From NCBI GenBank assembly GCA_016186625.1, contig JACPLG010000007.1, positions 30,837 to 94,836 of the forward strand: a stretch of DNA of 64,000 nucleotides. The letters are read 5' to 3'. This DNA comes from Candidatus Levyibacteriota bacterium (GTDB taxonomy: Bacteria; Patescibacteria; Microgenomatia; Levybacterales; UBA12049). Shown here piece after piece: positions 38,294 to 45,303 of this stretch. Under the pieces are notes generated by a model, which was given only the letters and a program-made list of their open reading frames with translations, had not been told where the DNA came from and searched no databases. The position numbers and the translations under genes were made by a program. How positions within the stretch are numbered: the stretch's first letter is position 1; each line of letters opens with the position of its first letter.

Positions 38294-39514
38294 ATGAAAG
38301 TAGCTATTGTTCATGATTACATAAAGGAATATGGCGGAGCAGAAAGGGTTTTGGAAGCACTATCTGAGATTTATCCCAAAGCTCCGATTTATACTGCATT
38401 TGTTGATAAAAATTCCAGTGCTTACGAGAGGTTTAAGAATAAAAAAATTATTTCTTCGTGGTTTGGCTATCTGCCATTTGCATCAAAACTTGCAAGCCCG
38501 CTGCGGTTTTTAACTCCTTTTATTTGGGGCTCGTTTGATTTCTCAAAATATGACCTGGTGATTTCCAGTGCATCGTGGTACATCACTAAAGGTTTTGGTT
38601 CAGGCAAGCAATCGAGCAATGAAACAATCGAACAATCTGGCCGAAGGCCTATCGAGATTTGTTATTGTCATACGCCTCCCAGATGGCTTTATGGCTATAC
38701 CACTTCTGTAAACTTTCAAAAATACGCTCTTGTTCGTCTCTATGCGCATGTTGTAGGACATTTCCTTCGTCTATACGATTTTAAACAAGCACAAAAGGTA
38801 GATTATTTTATAGCGAATTCGCAAGAAGTGGCAGCAAGAATTAAAAAATTTTACAGAAGAGACTCAACTGTGATTTACCCGCCGGTAAGTTTGCAAAATC
38901 CGAAATCCGAAATCCGAAATCCGAAATCCGGTAAGGATTATTATTTTATGGTTTCGCGAATTGTTGGAGCAAAAGGTCTGGAGTTGGCAGTGGAAGCTTC
39001 AATTAAGGCAGGGTTTAAGCTTAAAATCGCTGGAGCAAAAGCAGGATATTATTCGGATCGTGGACTTCGAGAAAACGCCCAAGAAAACGTCGAGTTTCTG
39101 GGACAAGTTTCAGATGAGGAGTTAGCTGAGCTTTACAGGGGAGCAAAAGGATTTTTGGCTTTAGCTCGCGATGAGGATTTTGGAATAACACCGGTTGAGG
39201 CAATGATGGCAGGAACACCTGTTATTGCTTACAACGGAGGAGGGTATAAGGAGAGCGTTATTGATCCTTCGGCAGCTTCCTCCAAAGGCGGACAGGCAGG
39301 ACAAGCGGCAACAGGAGTTTTATTTGATGATTATTCTGTTGATGGTCTTATTTCGGCGATTAAAAAATTTGAAAAGACCAAGTTTGACCCAGACGTTTTA
39401 ATAAACCACGCACAAAAGTTTAGCAAAGAAAGATTTGAGAAAGAAATCAGGGAGTTTGTTGAAAAGCATGCAATCACAGAAGCACAGAGGAGTCCGCAGA
39501 AAACTCAGAAATGA
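38294..39514 (+). CDS. Family 4-type glycosyltransferase with three in-frame inserts
   Basis: The 406-residue GT-B enzyme has an N-terminal MKVAIVHDYIKEYGGAERVLE, FDLVISS-like FSKYDLVISSASW, ICYCHTPPRWLYGY, FIANSQEVAARIKKFYRRDSTVIYPP, YFMVSRIVGAKGLELAVEA and FGITPVEAMMAGTPVIAYNGGGYKESVID ... TGVLFDDYS with the catalytic Glu motif. It resembles mannosyltransferases of surface-glycan synthesis. Three low-complexity loops are encoded by intergenic-type repeats: GKQSSNETIEQSGRRP (38603-38650), LQNPKSEIRNPKSG (38896-38932) and PSAASSKGGQAGQAA (39265-39312). The ATG at 38294 fits the family start; an upstream TTG at 38285 is unlikely. Confidence 0.9.
   Translation: MKVAIVHDYIKEYGGAERVLEALSEIYPKAPIYTAFVDKNSSAYERFKNKKIISSWFGYLPFASKLASPLRFLTPFIWGSFDFSKYDLVISSASWYITKGFGSGKQSSNETIEQSGRRPIEICYCHTPPRWLYGYTTSVNFQKYALVRLYAHVVGHFLRLYDFKQAQKVDYFIANSQEVAARIKKFYRRDSTVIYPPVSLQNPKSEIRNPKSGKDYYFMVSRIVGAKGLELAVEASIKAGFKLKIAGAKAGYYSDRGLRENAQENVEFLGQVSDEELAELYRGAKGFLALARDEDFGITPVEAMMAGTPVIAYNGGGYKESVIDPSAASSKGGQAGQAATGVLFDDYSVDGLISAIKKFEKTKFDPDVLINHAQKFSKERFEKEIREFVEKHAITEAQRSPQKTQK
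38896..38932 (+). repeat. Repeat-derived in-frame insert (GAAATCCG units)
   Basis: Four tandem GAAATCCGAAATCCG-type units are read as PKSEIRNPKS between YPPVSLQN and KDYYFMVSR in the glycosyltransferase. Confidence 0.8.
39273..39306 (+). repeat. GC-rich element in frame in the glycosyltransferase gene
   Basis: The first 28 bp (CAGCTTCCTCCAAAGG through GGCAGG) are identical to 52522-52549 inside pth and are read in the same frame (ASSKGGQAGQA). The element splits VID from TGVLF, which are adjacent (VIDGKTGVLF-type) in ordinary relatives. Confidence 0.88.
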
Positions 39515-39879
39515 AGTATCTCTACAGCGATTTGACTCAAAAGATTATTGGCGCAGCAGTTAATGTTCATAAAGAACTAGGTCCAGGTCACCCGGAAAAA
39601 ATTTATCAAAGAGCCCTGGCAGAAGAGTTTACGAAACAAGAAATACAATATATCAGAGAAAAGAGATTTGATATATTTTACAATGGCAAAAGTGTGGGAT
39701 ACGAAACTATGGATTTTATCGCATTTGATAAGATTGCTATAGAATTAAAAGCTGCAAGAGAGATCATGGATTTGCATGCCAAACAATTAGTAGGTTATCT
39801 TAAGGGAGCAAATATAAAACTTGGTTTAATATTGAATTTTGGGAAAAATCAATTAGAAATAAAAAGAGTTATTATATAA
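39511..39879 (+). CDS. GxxExxY family protein
   Basis: The 122-residue protein has the name-giving motif GPGHPEKIYQRAL, then FDIFYNGKSVGYETMDFIAFDKIAIELKA with the D ... E-x-K arrangement of the PD-(D/E)XK nuclease superfamily, and HAKQLVGYLKGANIKLGLILNFG. Function unproven. It overlaps the glycosyltransferase stop by ATGA. Confidence 0.85.
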   Translation: MKYLYSDLTQKIIGAAVNVHKELGPGHPEKIYQRALAEEFTKQEIQYIREKRFDIFYNGKSVGYETMDFIAFDKIAIELKAAREIMDLHAKQLVGYLKGANIKLGLILNFGKNQLEIKRVII

Positions 39880-39889
39880 TTTGTTGAGA

Positions 39890-39989
39890 AAGGACTGCAA
39901 TCACAGAGCGCACTGAGAAGTCCACGGAGAACACAGAGACTAAAATTCTGTGGACTCAGTGGACAATTCTGTGATTCAGTGATTACAAG
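39890..39989. repeat. CACAGAGNNCACTGAGAA-type inverted repeat
   Basis: AATCACAGAGCGCACTGAG faces TCAGTGGACAATTCTGTGATT before fpg. A related stretch encodes the last residues of the glycosyltransferase (EAQRSPQKTQK), and similar CGCAGAA units lie at 63695-63735. Confidence 0.65.
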
Positions 39990-40895
39990 GTGCCGGAGCT
40001 TCCAGAGGTTGAAACCATACGCTTAGGTTTACAAAAATACGTTGTTGGACACAAAATCGAAAATGTCGAAGTTCGATTGCCAAAGATTTTCCCTGGAGAC
40101 CCAAAACAAGTAATCGGTGCAAAGATTATTGCCGCTAGACGCTTTGGGAAAGGTTTGGTCATTGATTTATCAAACGGTTATAGCCTCGCCATCCATGTAA
40201 AGCTGACAGGGCAACTTGTTTATCGCGACCCAAAAACTTCAAAACTTCCTGTATCAAAGGCAAAAGTAGGAACAGTGCCGAATAAGTTTACCCACGTGAT
40301 ATTTAAGCTAAAAGCTAAAAGCGGAAAGCGAAAAAATAAGAACGGAGATGCAGTTCTTTATTACAACGATCAAAGAAGATTTGGGTGGATAAAAGTTATC
40401 CCAACGAATAAAGTTTTGGAAATGCCTTATTTCAAGGGAATCGGACCTGAGCCCCAGATAAATGTATCAAAGGCATCAGGAGTATCAAAGGGAAAACTTA
40501 CGTTTGAAAAATTCAGGGCTATAGTTTCCATATCCCATGTTGTAATAAAATTCCTTCTTATGGATCAGAAAAAAATTGGAGGAATTGGAAATATTTATGC
40601 CAATGACGCGCTTTTCCTCGCCGGCATTGATCCCAGAAGAAAAGCCCACACTTTAACAGAGGAAGAAATCAAAAAACTTTATAAAGCAATCCATACCGTA
40701 ATGGAGAGAGGTTTCAAGTATGGAGGAGCAAGCGAACTCCAGTTTGTCAACGTCTTAGGACAAGAAGGAGAATACCAAAACCACAGTTTGGTTTATGGCA
40801 AAAAAGGAAAAGATTGCCCCAATGGGAATGGTAAGATCAAAAAGATATTTTTAGGAGGACGGGGGACGTTCTTTTGCTCCGCCTGTCAAAGGTAA
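39990..40895 (+). CDS. mutM: Formamidopyrimidine-DNA glycosylase
   Basis: Fpg/MutM excises 8-oxoguanine and related lesions and cleaves the strand. The 301-residue protein begins PELPEVET after the GTG start (catalytic Pro and Glu exposed after Met removal), with IHVKLTGQL (Lys), YNDQRRFGWI, GIGNIYANDALFLAGIDP and the C-terminal zinc finger ending GGRGTFFCSACQR. The first half of the zinc finger reads DCPNGNGK, lacking the second Cys of the usual C-x2-C. The loop before YYNDQRRFG carries extra residues (KLKAKSGKRKNKNGDA) encoded by AAGCTAAAAGC repeats. Confidence 0.93.
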   Translation: MPELPEVETIRLGLQKYVVGHKIENVEVRLPKIFPGDPKQVIGAKIIAARRFGKGLVIDLSNGYSLAIHVKLTGQLVYRDPKTSKLPVSKAKVGTVPNKFTHVIFKLKAKSGKRKNKNGDAVLYYNDQRRFGWIKVIPTNKVLEMPYFKGIGPEPQINVSKASGVSKGKLTFEKFRAIVSISHVVIKFLLMDQKKIGGIGNIYANDALFLAGIDPRRKAHTLTEEEIKKLYKAIHTVMERGFKYGGASELQFVNVLGQEGEYQNHSLVYGKKGKDCPNGNGKIKKIFLGGRGTFFCSACQR

Positions 40896-41072
40896 GCCTA
40901 TTTCGGGTAGTGAAGAGGACCCAAGAGGTTTTATAATGCCTTCGCCCCATAATCCAATCTCAACCCCTTCACTCAGTGGTCTTAAGGGATCCACCCTTCG
41001 AACCAATTCATTGTGATCTGTTTCTCTTCCTGAATAATTGCCTCTTCTTGTTCGTCTATATCTCTGTGACAT
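40851..41072 (-). CDS. Small Arg/Gly-rich hypothetical ORF (doubtful)
   Basis: A 73-residue reading frame (start SQRYRRTRRGNYSGRE, later GVEIGLWGEGIIKPLGSSSL) lies antisense to the last 45 bp of fpg. A TAGAAT box precedes the ATG. There is no recognisable domain. It resembles in size, composition and convergent placement the ORF at 49834-50058, which slightly raises its credibility. Confidence 0.35.
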   Translation of the reverse strand: MSQRYRRTRRGNYSGRETDHNELVRRVDPLRPLSEGVEIGLWGEGIIKPLGSSSLPEIGLPLTGGAKERPPSS

Positions 41073-41109
41073 GGTAGGAATTCTATCAAAAAAAATATTT
41101 GTAGTAAAT

Positions 41110-41133
41110 AAAAGTGAGATCGCCTCACTTTTT
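41110..41133. terminator. Bidirectional intrinsic terminator
   Basis: AAAAGTGAG/CTCACTTTT form a perfect 9-bp stem with a 5-nt loop, ending in five Ts. Confidence 0.8.
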
Positions 41134-41153
41134 GCAAAAATGAGGGACAGGTA

Positions 41154-41182
41154 TTGACGTTTTAGGAGGATTGGAATAAAAT
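41154..41182 (+). promoter_or_regulatory. Sigma-70-type promoter of pyrH
   Basis: TTGACG (41154-41159), 17 bp, TAAAAT (41177-41182). Transcription would start near 41189, just before an intrinsic terminator. Confidence 0.7.
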
Positions 41183-41198
41183 TAGGGCTAGATTAAGT

Positions 41199-41218
41199 AC
41201 CCTTAAGGGTGTTTTTTT
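41199..41218 (+). terminator. Leader terminator/attenuator before pyrH
   Basis: ACCCTTAAGGGT followed by GTTTTTTT lies only about 10-30 nt after the inferred transcription start and 55 nt before the pyrH ATG. ATTAAG at 41192-41197 can instead pair with CTTAAT at 41222-41227 or 41268-41273. Confidence 0.6.
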
Positions 41219-41230
41219 AAGCTTAATTTA

Positions 41231-41273
41231 TGCCCTTCGACAATTGCTCAGGGCACATTAAGTAAAACTTAAT
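41231..41273 (+). promoter_or_regulatory. Two hairpins directly before pyrH
   Basis: TGCCC/GGGCA (41231-41255) encloses TTCGACAATTGCTCA, a member of the TGAGCTTGTCGAA hairpin family in reverse. ATTAAG/CTTAAT (41257-41273) ends exactly at the ATG and may mask the start. Confidence 0.6.
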
Positions 41274-41981
41274 ATGGGTTCGAACTATACAGATAAGGTT
41301 GTAATCTCAGTTGGGGGGTCACTCATTTACCCCAACGGAGGAATTGATACAAGATTCCTCACCAACCTTAATAGGTTCGTAAGAGAACAATTGGCGGAGA
41401 ACAAATCCCGCCAATTTTTTTTGATAACTGGAGGAGGCAAGATTGCCAGACACTATCGAGACGCAGGAGCAGAAGTTATAGGACATGCCATTACCCGAGA
41501 TGATCTGGACTGGCTGGGAATCCACGCCACAAAAATGAACGCACATTTGGTCCGCACAATTTTTAGAGATATTGCCCATCCCTTTGTGGTCAAACACTAT
41601 GAAATAATTAGAAAAGTTGAGGAGCCAGTGGTTGTTGCCTCTGGTTGGAAGCCGGGCTGGTCCACAGACTATTGTTCTGTAATGATTTGTGAAGATTATG
41701 GAATAAAAACTCTGGTCAACCTTTCAAACGTTGACCAGGTTTTTGATAAAGACCCTACCAACAATCCAGATGCAAAGCCACTCTCAAAAGTTTCTTGGGA
41801 GGATTTTAGAAAAATGGTAGGAGACGAGTGGATTCCCGGAATGAATTCGCCTTTTGACCCTGTGGCTGCGAAAAAGGCGCATGAGTTAGGAGTAAAAGTA
41901 GTAGTAATGGATGGTAATAATTTTGAGAATCTTGAAAAGTACTTCAGGGGAAAAGAGTTTGTGGGAACTGTGATAGAATAA
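41274..41981 (+). CDS. pyrH: UMP kinase, archaeal-like type
   Basis: This amino-acid-kinase-fold enzyme converts UMP to UDP. The 235-residue protein has KVVISVGGSLI, FLITGGGKIARHYRDA, LDWLGIHATKMNAHLV, VVVASGWKPGWSTDYCSVMI and KTLVNLSNVDQVFDKDPTNNPDAKPL. It resembles the archaeal subgroup (ASGWKPGWSTD) more than the proteobacterial hexameric type. An attenuator-like leader precedes the gene. Confidence 0.85.
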   Translation: MGSNYTDKVVISVGGSLIYPNGGIDTRFLTNLNRFVREQLAENKSRQFFLITGGGKIARHYRDAGAEVIGHAITRDDLDWLGIHATKMNAHLVRTIFRDIAHPFVVKHYEIIRKVEEPVVVASGWKPGWSTDYCSVMICEDYGIKTLVNLSNVDQVFDKDPTNNPDAKPLSKVSWEDFRKMVGDEWIPGMNSPFDPVAAKKAHELGVKVVVMDGNNFENLEKYFRGKEFVGTVIE

Positions 41982-41984
41982 ATT

Positions 41985-42090
41985 TAAAATTCAAAATGCA
42001 AAATTCAAAATTACAATTAAAAAGTTAAAAGTTTGCCTCTTTCTTAATTTTGAATTTAACTTTTGCCTTTTGACCTTTGACTTTTGAATT
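41985..42090. repeat. Inverted repeat of CAAAATTCAAAA units
   Basis: ATTCAAAATGCAAAATTCAAAA on the left half is mirrored by TTTTGACCTTTGACTTTTGA on the right, filling the pyrH-recF spacer. Confidence 0.7.
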
Positions 42091-43134
42091 ATGTTAACCA
42101 GTCTCCAATTACAGAACTTTCGCAACTATAAAAAAGCCTCTTTTAATTTTGATAAATCGGTTATTATCATTGGCCCAAATACTTCGGGTAAGTCTAACTT
42201 AATTGAAGCAATATTTTTACTATCAAGCGGAAAAAGTTTCAGGGCTGAAAGAGATCCAGAAATGGTTAGGTTTGGTAGTGAAATGGGAAGGGTCAGGGGA
42301 CGAGCAGATGATATTGATTTGGAAGTGGTAGTAACAGTCGGGGAAGTTGGAGGAGTAAGAAGCCAATTTAAAAGATATTTTGTGAATGGCGTTGCTAAAA
42401 GAAGGCAGGATTTTGTCGGAAATCTGCCGGCAGTTTTATTTTCTCCGCAAGACTTAGAAATTGTTGTTGGAAGTCCTGGTCTTAGGCGAGATTTTCTGGA
42501 CAGTGTTTTGGAACAAACAGACAGAGAGTATCGAATAGCGCTTATCTCTTACACAAAAACGCTCAGGCAAAGGAACGCGCTTTTGGAATTGGTCAAGAAA
42601 GGCCTAAGAAGAGACGATAGGCAATTTGAATATTGGAACAAATTAATAATTACAAATGGACAGATCCTCACAGCGAAGAGGGAAGATTTTATTGACTTTT
42701 TAAATAAGGCGAAAAAGGAAGTTTTAAGTTTCAAACTTGAATACGATAAAAGCGTTATTTCAGAAGAGCGTTTGAGTCAGTACCGCGAGGCCGAGACTGC
42801 TTCAGGCATAACTTTGGTGGGGCCCCATAGAGACGATTTTATTGTTTATTTCAATAAAGGCCATGATCTTAGATCGTTTGGCTCCAGAGGCCAGCAAAGA
42901 CTTGGAGTTTTGCAATTGAAATTGCTTGAGCTAGAATATGTTCGGGCCCGGGTTGAAAACGAGCCAATTTTGCTTCTGGACGATGTTTTTTCTGAACTTG
43001 ATGAAGATCACATAATTCATATTTTGGAAAAAGTGGGAGGACAGCAGACAATCATAACTACAACACATGAGGAATTTATTCCCGCAAGAATTAAGAGTAA
43101 AATGGAGATAATAGAGCTGAAAGCTAACAATTAA
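42091..43134 (+). CDS. recF: DNA replication/repair protein RecF
   Basis: RecF loads RecA at gaps together with RecO and RecR. The 347-residue SMC-like ATPase has LQLQNFRNYKKASFNF, Walker A IIGPNTSGKSNLIEAI, VLFSPQDLEIVVGSPGLRRDFLD, SGITLVGPHRDDF, the signature FGSRGQQRLGVLQLKLLE and Walker B ILLLDDVFSELDEDH. Length is usual. Confidence 0.96.
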   Translation: MLTSLQLQNFRNYKKASFNFDKSVIIIGPNTSGKSNLIEAIFLLSSGKSFRAERDPEMVRFGSEMGRVRGRADDIDLEVVVTVGEVGGVRSQFKRYFVNGVAKRRQDFVGNLPAVLFSPQDLEIVVGSPGLRRDFLDSVLEQTDREYRIALISYTKTLRQRNALLELVKKGLRRDDRQFEYWNKLIITNGQILTAKREDFIDFLNKAKKEVLSFKLEYDKSVISEERLSQYREAETASGITLVGPHRDDFIVYFNKGHDLRSFGSRGQQRLGVLQLKLLELEYVRARVENEPILLLDDVFSELDEDHIIHILEKVGGQQTIITTTHEEFIPARIKSKMEIIELKANN

Positions 43135-43169
43135 CAATTGACATTTGACTAACAATTAACAAATAACAT

Positions 43170-43883
43170 ATGAAGAGAGAGGTTGAATTTAAAGTAGGAA
43201 GAGAAACGCTCCGCGGTTCGCTATTTGTTCCAAAAGGAAAAGGGCCTTTTCCCGGAGTAGTTTTTTATCACGGAAGAGGTTCAAGCAGGAAAAGATATCT
43301 TGAGATAAGCAAAAGGCTTTCAAACAAAGGAATTATGGCTCTTGCTTTTGATTTTAGAGGTTGCGGAAAAAGTGACGGAGTTTTCAAAAACCAAACACAA
43401 CGAATGGGAATCGATGACTCAAGGGCAAGCCTTGAGTTTCTACTGAGTCAAAACGTAGATAGAAAAAGAATCGGAATCGCGGGCTCAAGCTTTGGTGGAT
43501 TTGTTGCAGCGATTCTTATGAGTGATTTTGATTTTGTGAAGTCATTAGTCTTCAGAGCCCCAGCAGTTTATCCAAATGAACTTCTTGATACGCATGTAGA
43601 AAATATTCAAGATGAATATAAAAAAATTAAAAAAGGAAAATGGCTAGACTCAGTTGCATATGATGGAATTTCAAACTTCAGAGGAAAGTTACTGATAATC
43701 CAGTCGGAAAAAGATGAGGTTGTAAAATCATGGGTTGTACAAAATTACTTTGACAAAGCTGTTAGGGCTTCGAAAAAAGAGCTAGTTATCCAAAAAGGAG
43801 CAAAGCATTCTTTATTAGATAACAAGAAGCTATTAGGGGAGTTTTATGATCTGATGTTTGACTGGTTTACAAAAACACTTTAA
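43170..43883 (+). CDS. Alpha/beta hydrolase
   Basis: The 237-residue cytosolic hydrolase has the oxyanion region GVVFYHGRGSSRKRY, ALAFDFRGCGKSDG, the nucleophile elbow GIAGSSFGGFVAA, the acid in IIQSEKDEVV and the His in KGAKHSLLDN, so the triad is complete. It resembles dienelactone-hydrolase/peptidase-type esterases; the substrate is unknown. Confidence 0.85.
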   Translation: MKREVEFKVGRETLRGSLFVPKGKGPFPGVVFYHGRGSSRKRYLEISKRLSNKGIMALAFDFRGCGKSDGVFKNQTQRMGIDDSRASLEFLLSQNVDRKRIGIAGSSFGGFVAAILMSDFDFVKSLVFRAPAVYPNELLDTHVENIQDEYKKIKKGKWLDSVAYDGISNFRGKLLIIQSEKDEVVKSWVVQNYFDKAVRASKKELVIQKGAKHSLLDNKKLLGEFYDLMFDWFTKTL

Positions 43884-43931
43884 TGAAACAAAGTTTATTT
43901 GGAGCACTTATCAGAGCTCCTATTGTATATT

Positions 43932-43960
43932 GATTCATTCAAGATATATTGGTATATTTG
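43932..43960 (+). promoter_or_regulatory. Operator/promoter box 1 of the TrpR-like gene
   Basis: The 14-bp core ATATATTGGTATAT (43944-43957) with conserved left flank (ATTCATTC) overlaps a -10-like TATATT 7 nt before the ATG at 43966. The same box lies at 44403-44430. Confidence 0.65.
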
Positions 43961-43965
43961 GACTA

Positions 43966-44403
43966 ATGGGAAGAGTTTCGAGAAAAGTTATCGATAAAAA
44001 GTTATTAGATCAATTAGAAGATCAATTTTCTTTTCTAATAGAGAGTCTTAACAATCGGGATGAAATAAACGAATTCATGAATGAATTCCTAACCCGCGAA
44101 GAGAAAATAATGTTGGGCAAACGTCTAATTCTTTATATGATGCTTTATAAGGGAATAACAAGTAAACAAATTCATAATTCATTGGGGATGAGTCTGGAAA
44201 CTATTCATTGGTATAAACAGACATATGATGGTAAATCAGATCTTTTTAGAAAAAATATTGAAAAATTAATCGGCAGAGAGAGAACTAAGGAGATGTGGTC
44301 AGAAATTGAAAGAATCTTAGAACCGGTCAGTCTTGCCCTTGATTCAAAAACAAACATGAAAGCTCGCCATAAGCTTTTCAGCGGTGATTTTTGGAAAAAG
44401 TAA
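43966..44403 (+). CDS. TrpR/YerC-like helix-turn-helix regulator
   Basis: The 145-residue protein has the TrpR-superfamily core: DEINEFMNEFLTREEKIMLGKRLILYMML, then the helix-turn-helix KGITSKQIHNSLGMSLETIHWYKQTY. Proteins of the YerC/YecD group regulate small local operons; the ligand is unknown. The ATG at 43966 is the logical start; a longer frame from 43858 overlaps the hydrolase and encodes no conserved residues. Identical 14-bp boxes lie before this gene and the next one. Confidence 0.82.
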   Translation: MGRVSRKVIDKKLLDQLEDQFSFLIESLNNRDEINEFMNEFLTREEKIMLGKRLILYMMLYKGITSKQIHNSLGMSLETIHWYKQTYDGKSDLFRKNIEKLIGRERTKEMWSEIERILEPVSLALDSKTNMKARHKLFSGDFWKK

Positions 44404-44430
44404 TTCACTCCAAATATATTGGTATATCTG
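44403..44430 (+). promoter_or_regulatory. Operator/promoter box 2, before the NAD(P)HX dehydratase gene
   Basis: ATATATTGGTATAT (44414-44427) with flank ATTCACTC repeats box 1 and contains a TATATC -10-like element, 17 nt before the ATG at 44444. Confidence 0.65.
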
Positions 44431-44443
44431 TAGTAAATGATGT

Positions 44444-45295
44444 ATGGATGAATTTAATCCTTATGATTTGAAAAAATTATATATTCCTCCGCCGGATTCC
44501 CATAAAGGGCAGAATGGAAAGGTAATGGTTATTGGAGGGTCGCACTTATTTCACTCATCAGCCTTTTGGGCCTTGGAAATAGCTTCAAAAATAATTGATA
44601 TGGTGTATTTTTCCTCAACTCCTATGAATAATGAAATTGTCAAAAAGCTAAAGACCAAATTTGTCAACGGCATTATTGTCCCAAGAGATAAAGTGGAGGA
44701 TTATATTGAAGAAGCAGATTGTATTTTGATTGGACCTGGACTGCCGCGGCCGGAAGGGGAGGAAATAGGAGACGATGGTACAAAAATTCTGACCGAAAAG
44801 CTCTTGTCAAAATTTCCGCATAAAAAATGGGTGATTGATGGAGGATCCTTACAAGTTGTTGAGCCAGAATTAATTCCCAATAATTCCATTGTTACTCCTC
44901 ATAAGAAAGAATTCGAATTACTAAAATTAAAAATTAAAAATGAAAAATTAAAAATGACAATTAAAAATTTAAAATTAGAAGAACAAGCAAAATTGTTTGC
45001 TAAGGAATTCGGAGTTATAGTTTTACTTAAGGGACCCGTGGATATTGTTTGCTCTACTGATCGATGTGTCCTCGTAGAGGGAGGCAATGCGGGGATGACA
45101 AAAGGAGGGACTGGAGATGTCTTGGCTGGTCTTACTGCGGCGCTTTATGCAAAAAATGATGCCTTTTTGTCGGCAATTTGTGCTAGTTTTATCAATAAGA
45201 AAGCAGGAGAAAGTTTGGCAGAGCGAGTTGGTCTTTATTTTAATGCCAGTGATTTAGTAGCCGAAATTCCAAAGGTAATGAAAAGATATATTTGA
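44444..45295 (+). CDS. nnrD: ADP-dependent NAD(P)H-hydrate dehydratase
   Basis: The enzyme repairs hydrated NAD(P)H. The 283-residue ribokinase-fold protein has GQNGKVMVIGGSHLFHSSAFWA, CILIGPGLPRPEGE, WVIDGGSL, NSIVTPHKKEFELL, VIVLLKGPVDIV and the signature GGNAGMTKGGTGDVLAGLTAALYA. The epimerase half found in bifunctional NnrD/YjeF proteins is absent. After EFELL a Lys/Asn/Leu stretch (LKIKNEKLKMTIKNLKLEE) is encoded by AAAATTAAAAATGAAAAATT repeats. It shares an operator-like box with the upstream regulator. Confidence 0.9.
   Translation: MDEFNPYDLKKLYIPPPDSHKGQNGKVMVIGGSHLFHSSAFWALEIASKIIDMVYFSSTPMNNEIVKKLKTKFVNGIIVPRDKVEDYIEEADCILIGPGLPRPEGEEIGDDGTKILTEKLLSKFPHKKWVIDGGSLQVVEPELIPNNSIVTPHKKEFELLKLKIKNEKLKMTIKNLKLEEQAKLFAKEFGVIVLLKGPVDIVCSTDRCVLVEGGNAGMTKGGTGDVLAGLTAALYAKNDAFLSAICASFINKKAGESLAERVGLYFNASDLVAEIPKVMKRYI
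44918..44985 (+). repeat. Repeat-derived in-frame segment in nnrD
   Basis: Tandem AAATTAAAAATTAAAAATG units are read as LKIKNEKLK, the same peptide type as in pgk (about 15780-15815) and EndoQ (about 50880-50912). Confidence 0.7.
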
Positions 45296-45303
45296 TTGAA
45301 AAT

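Noticed and set aside
43858..43965. Upstream extension of the TrpR-like gene
   Set aside because: The extra residues overlap the hydrolase gene and cover the promoter/operator box; the ATG at 43966 fits the family start.
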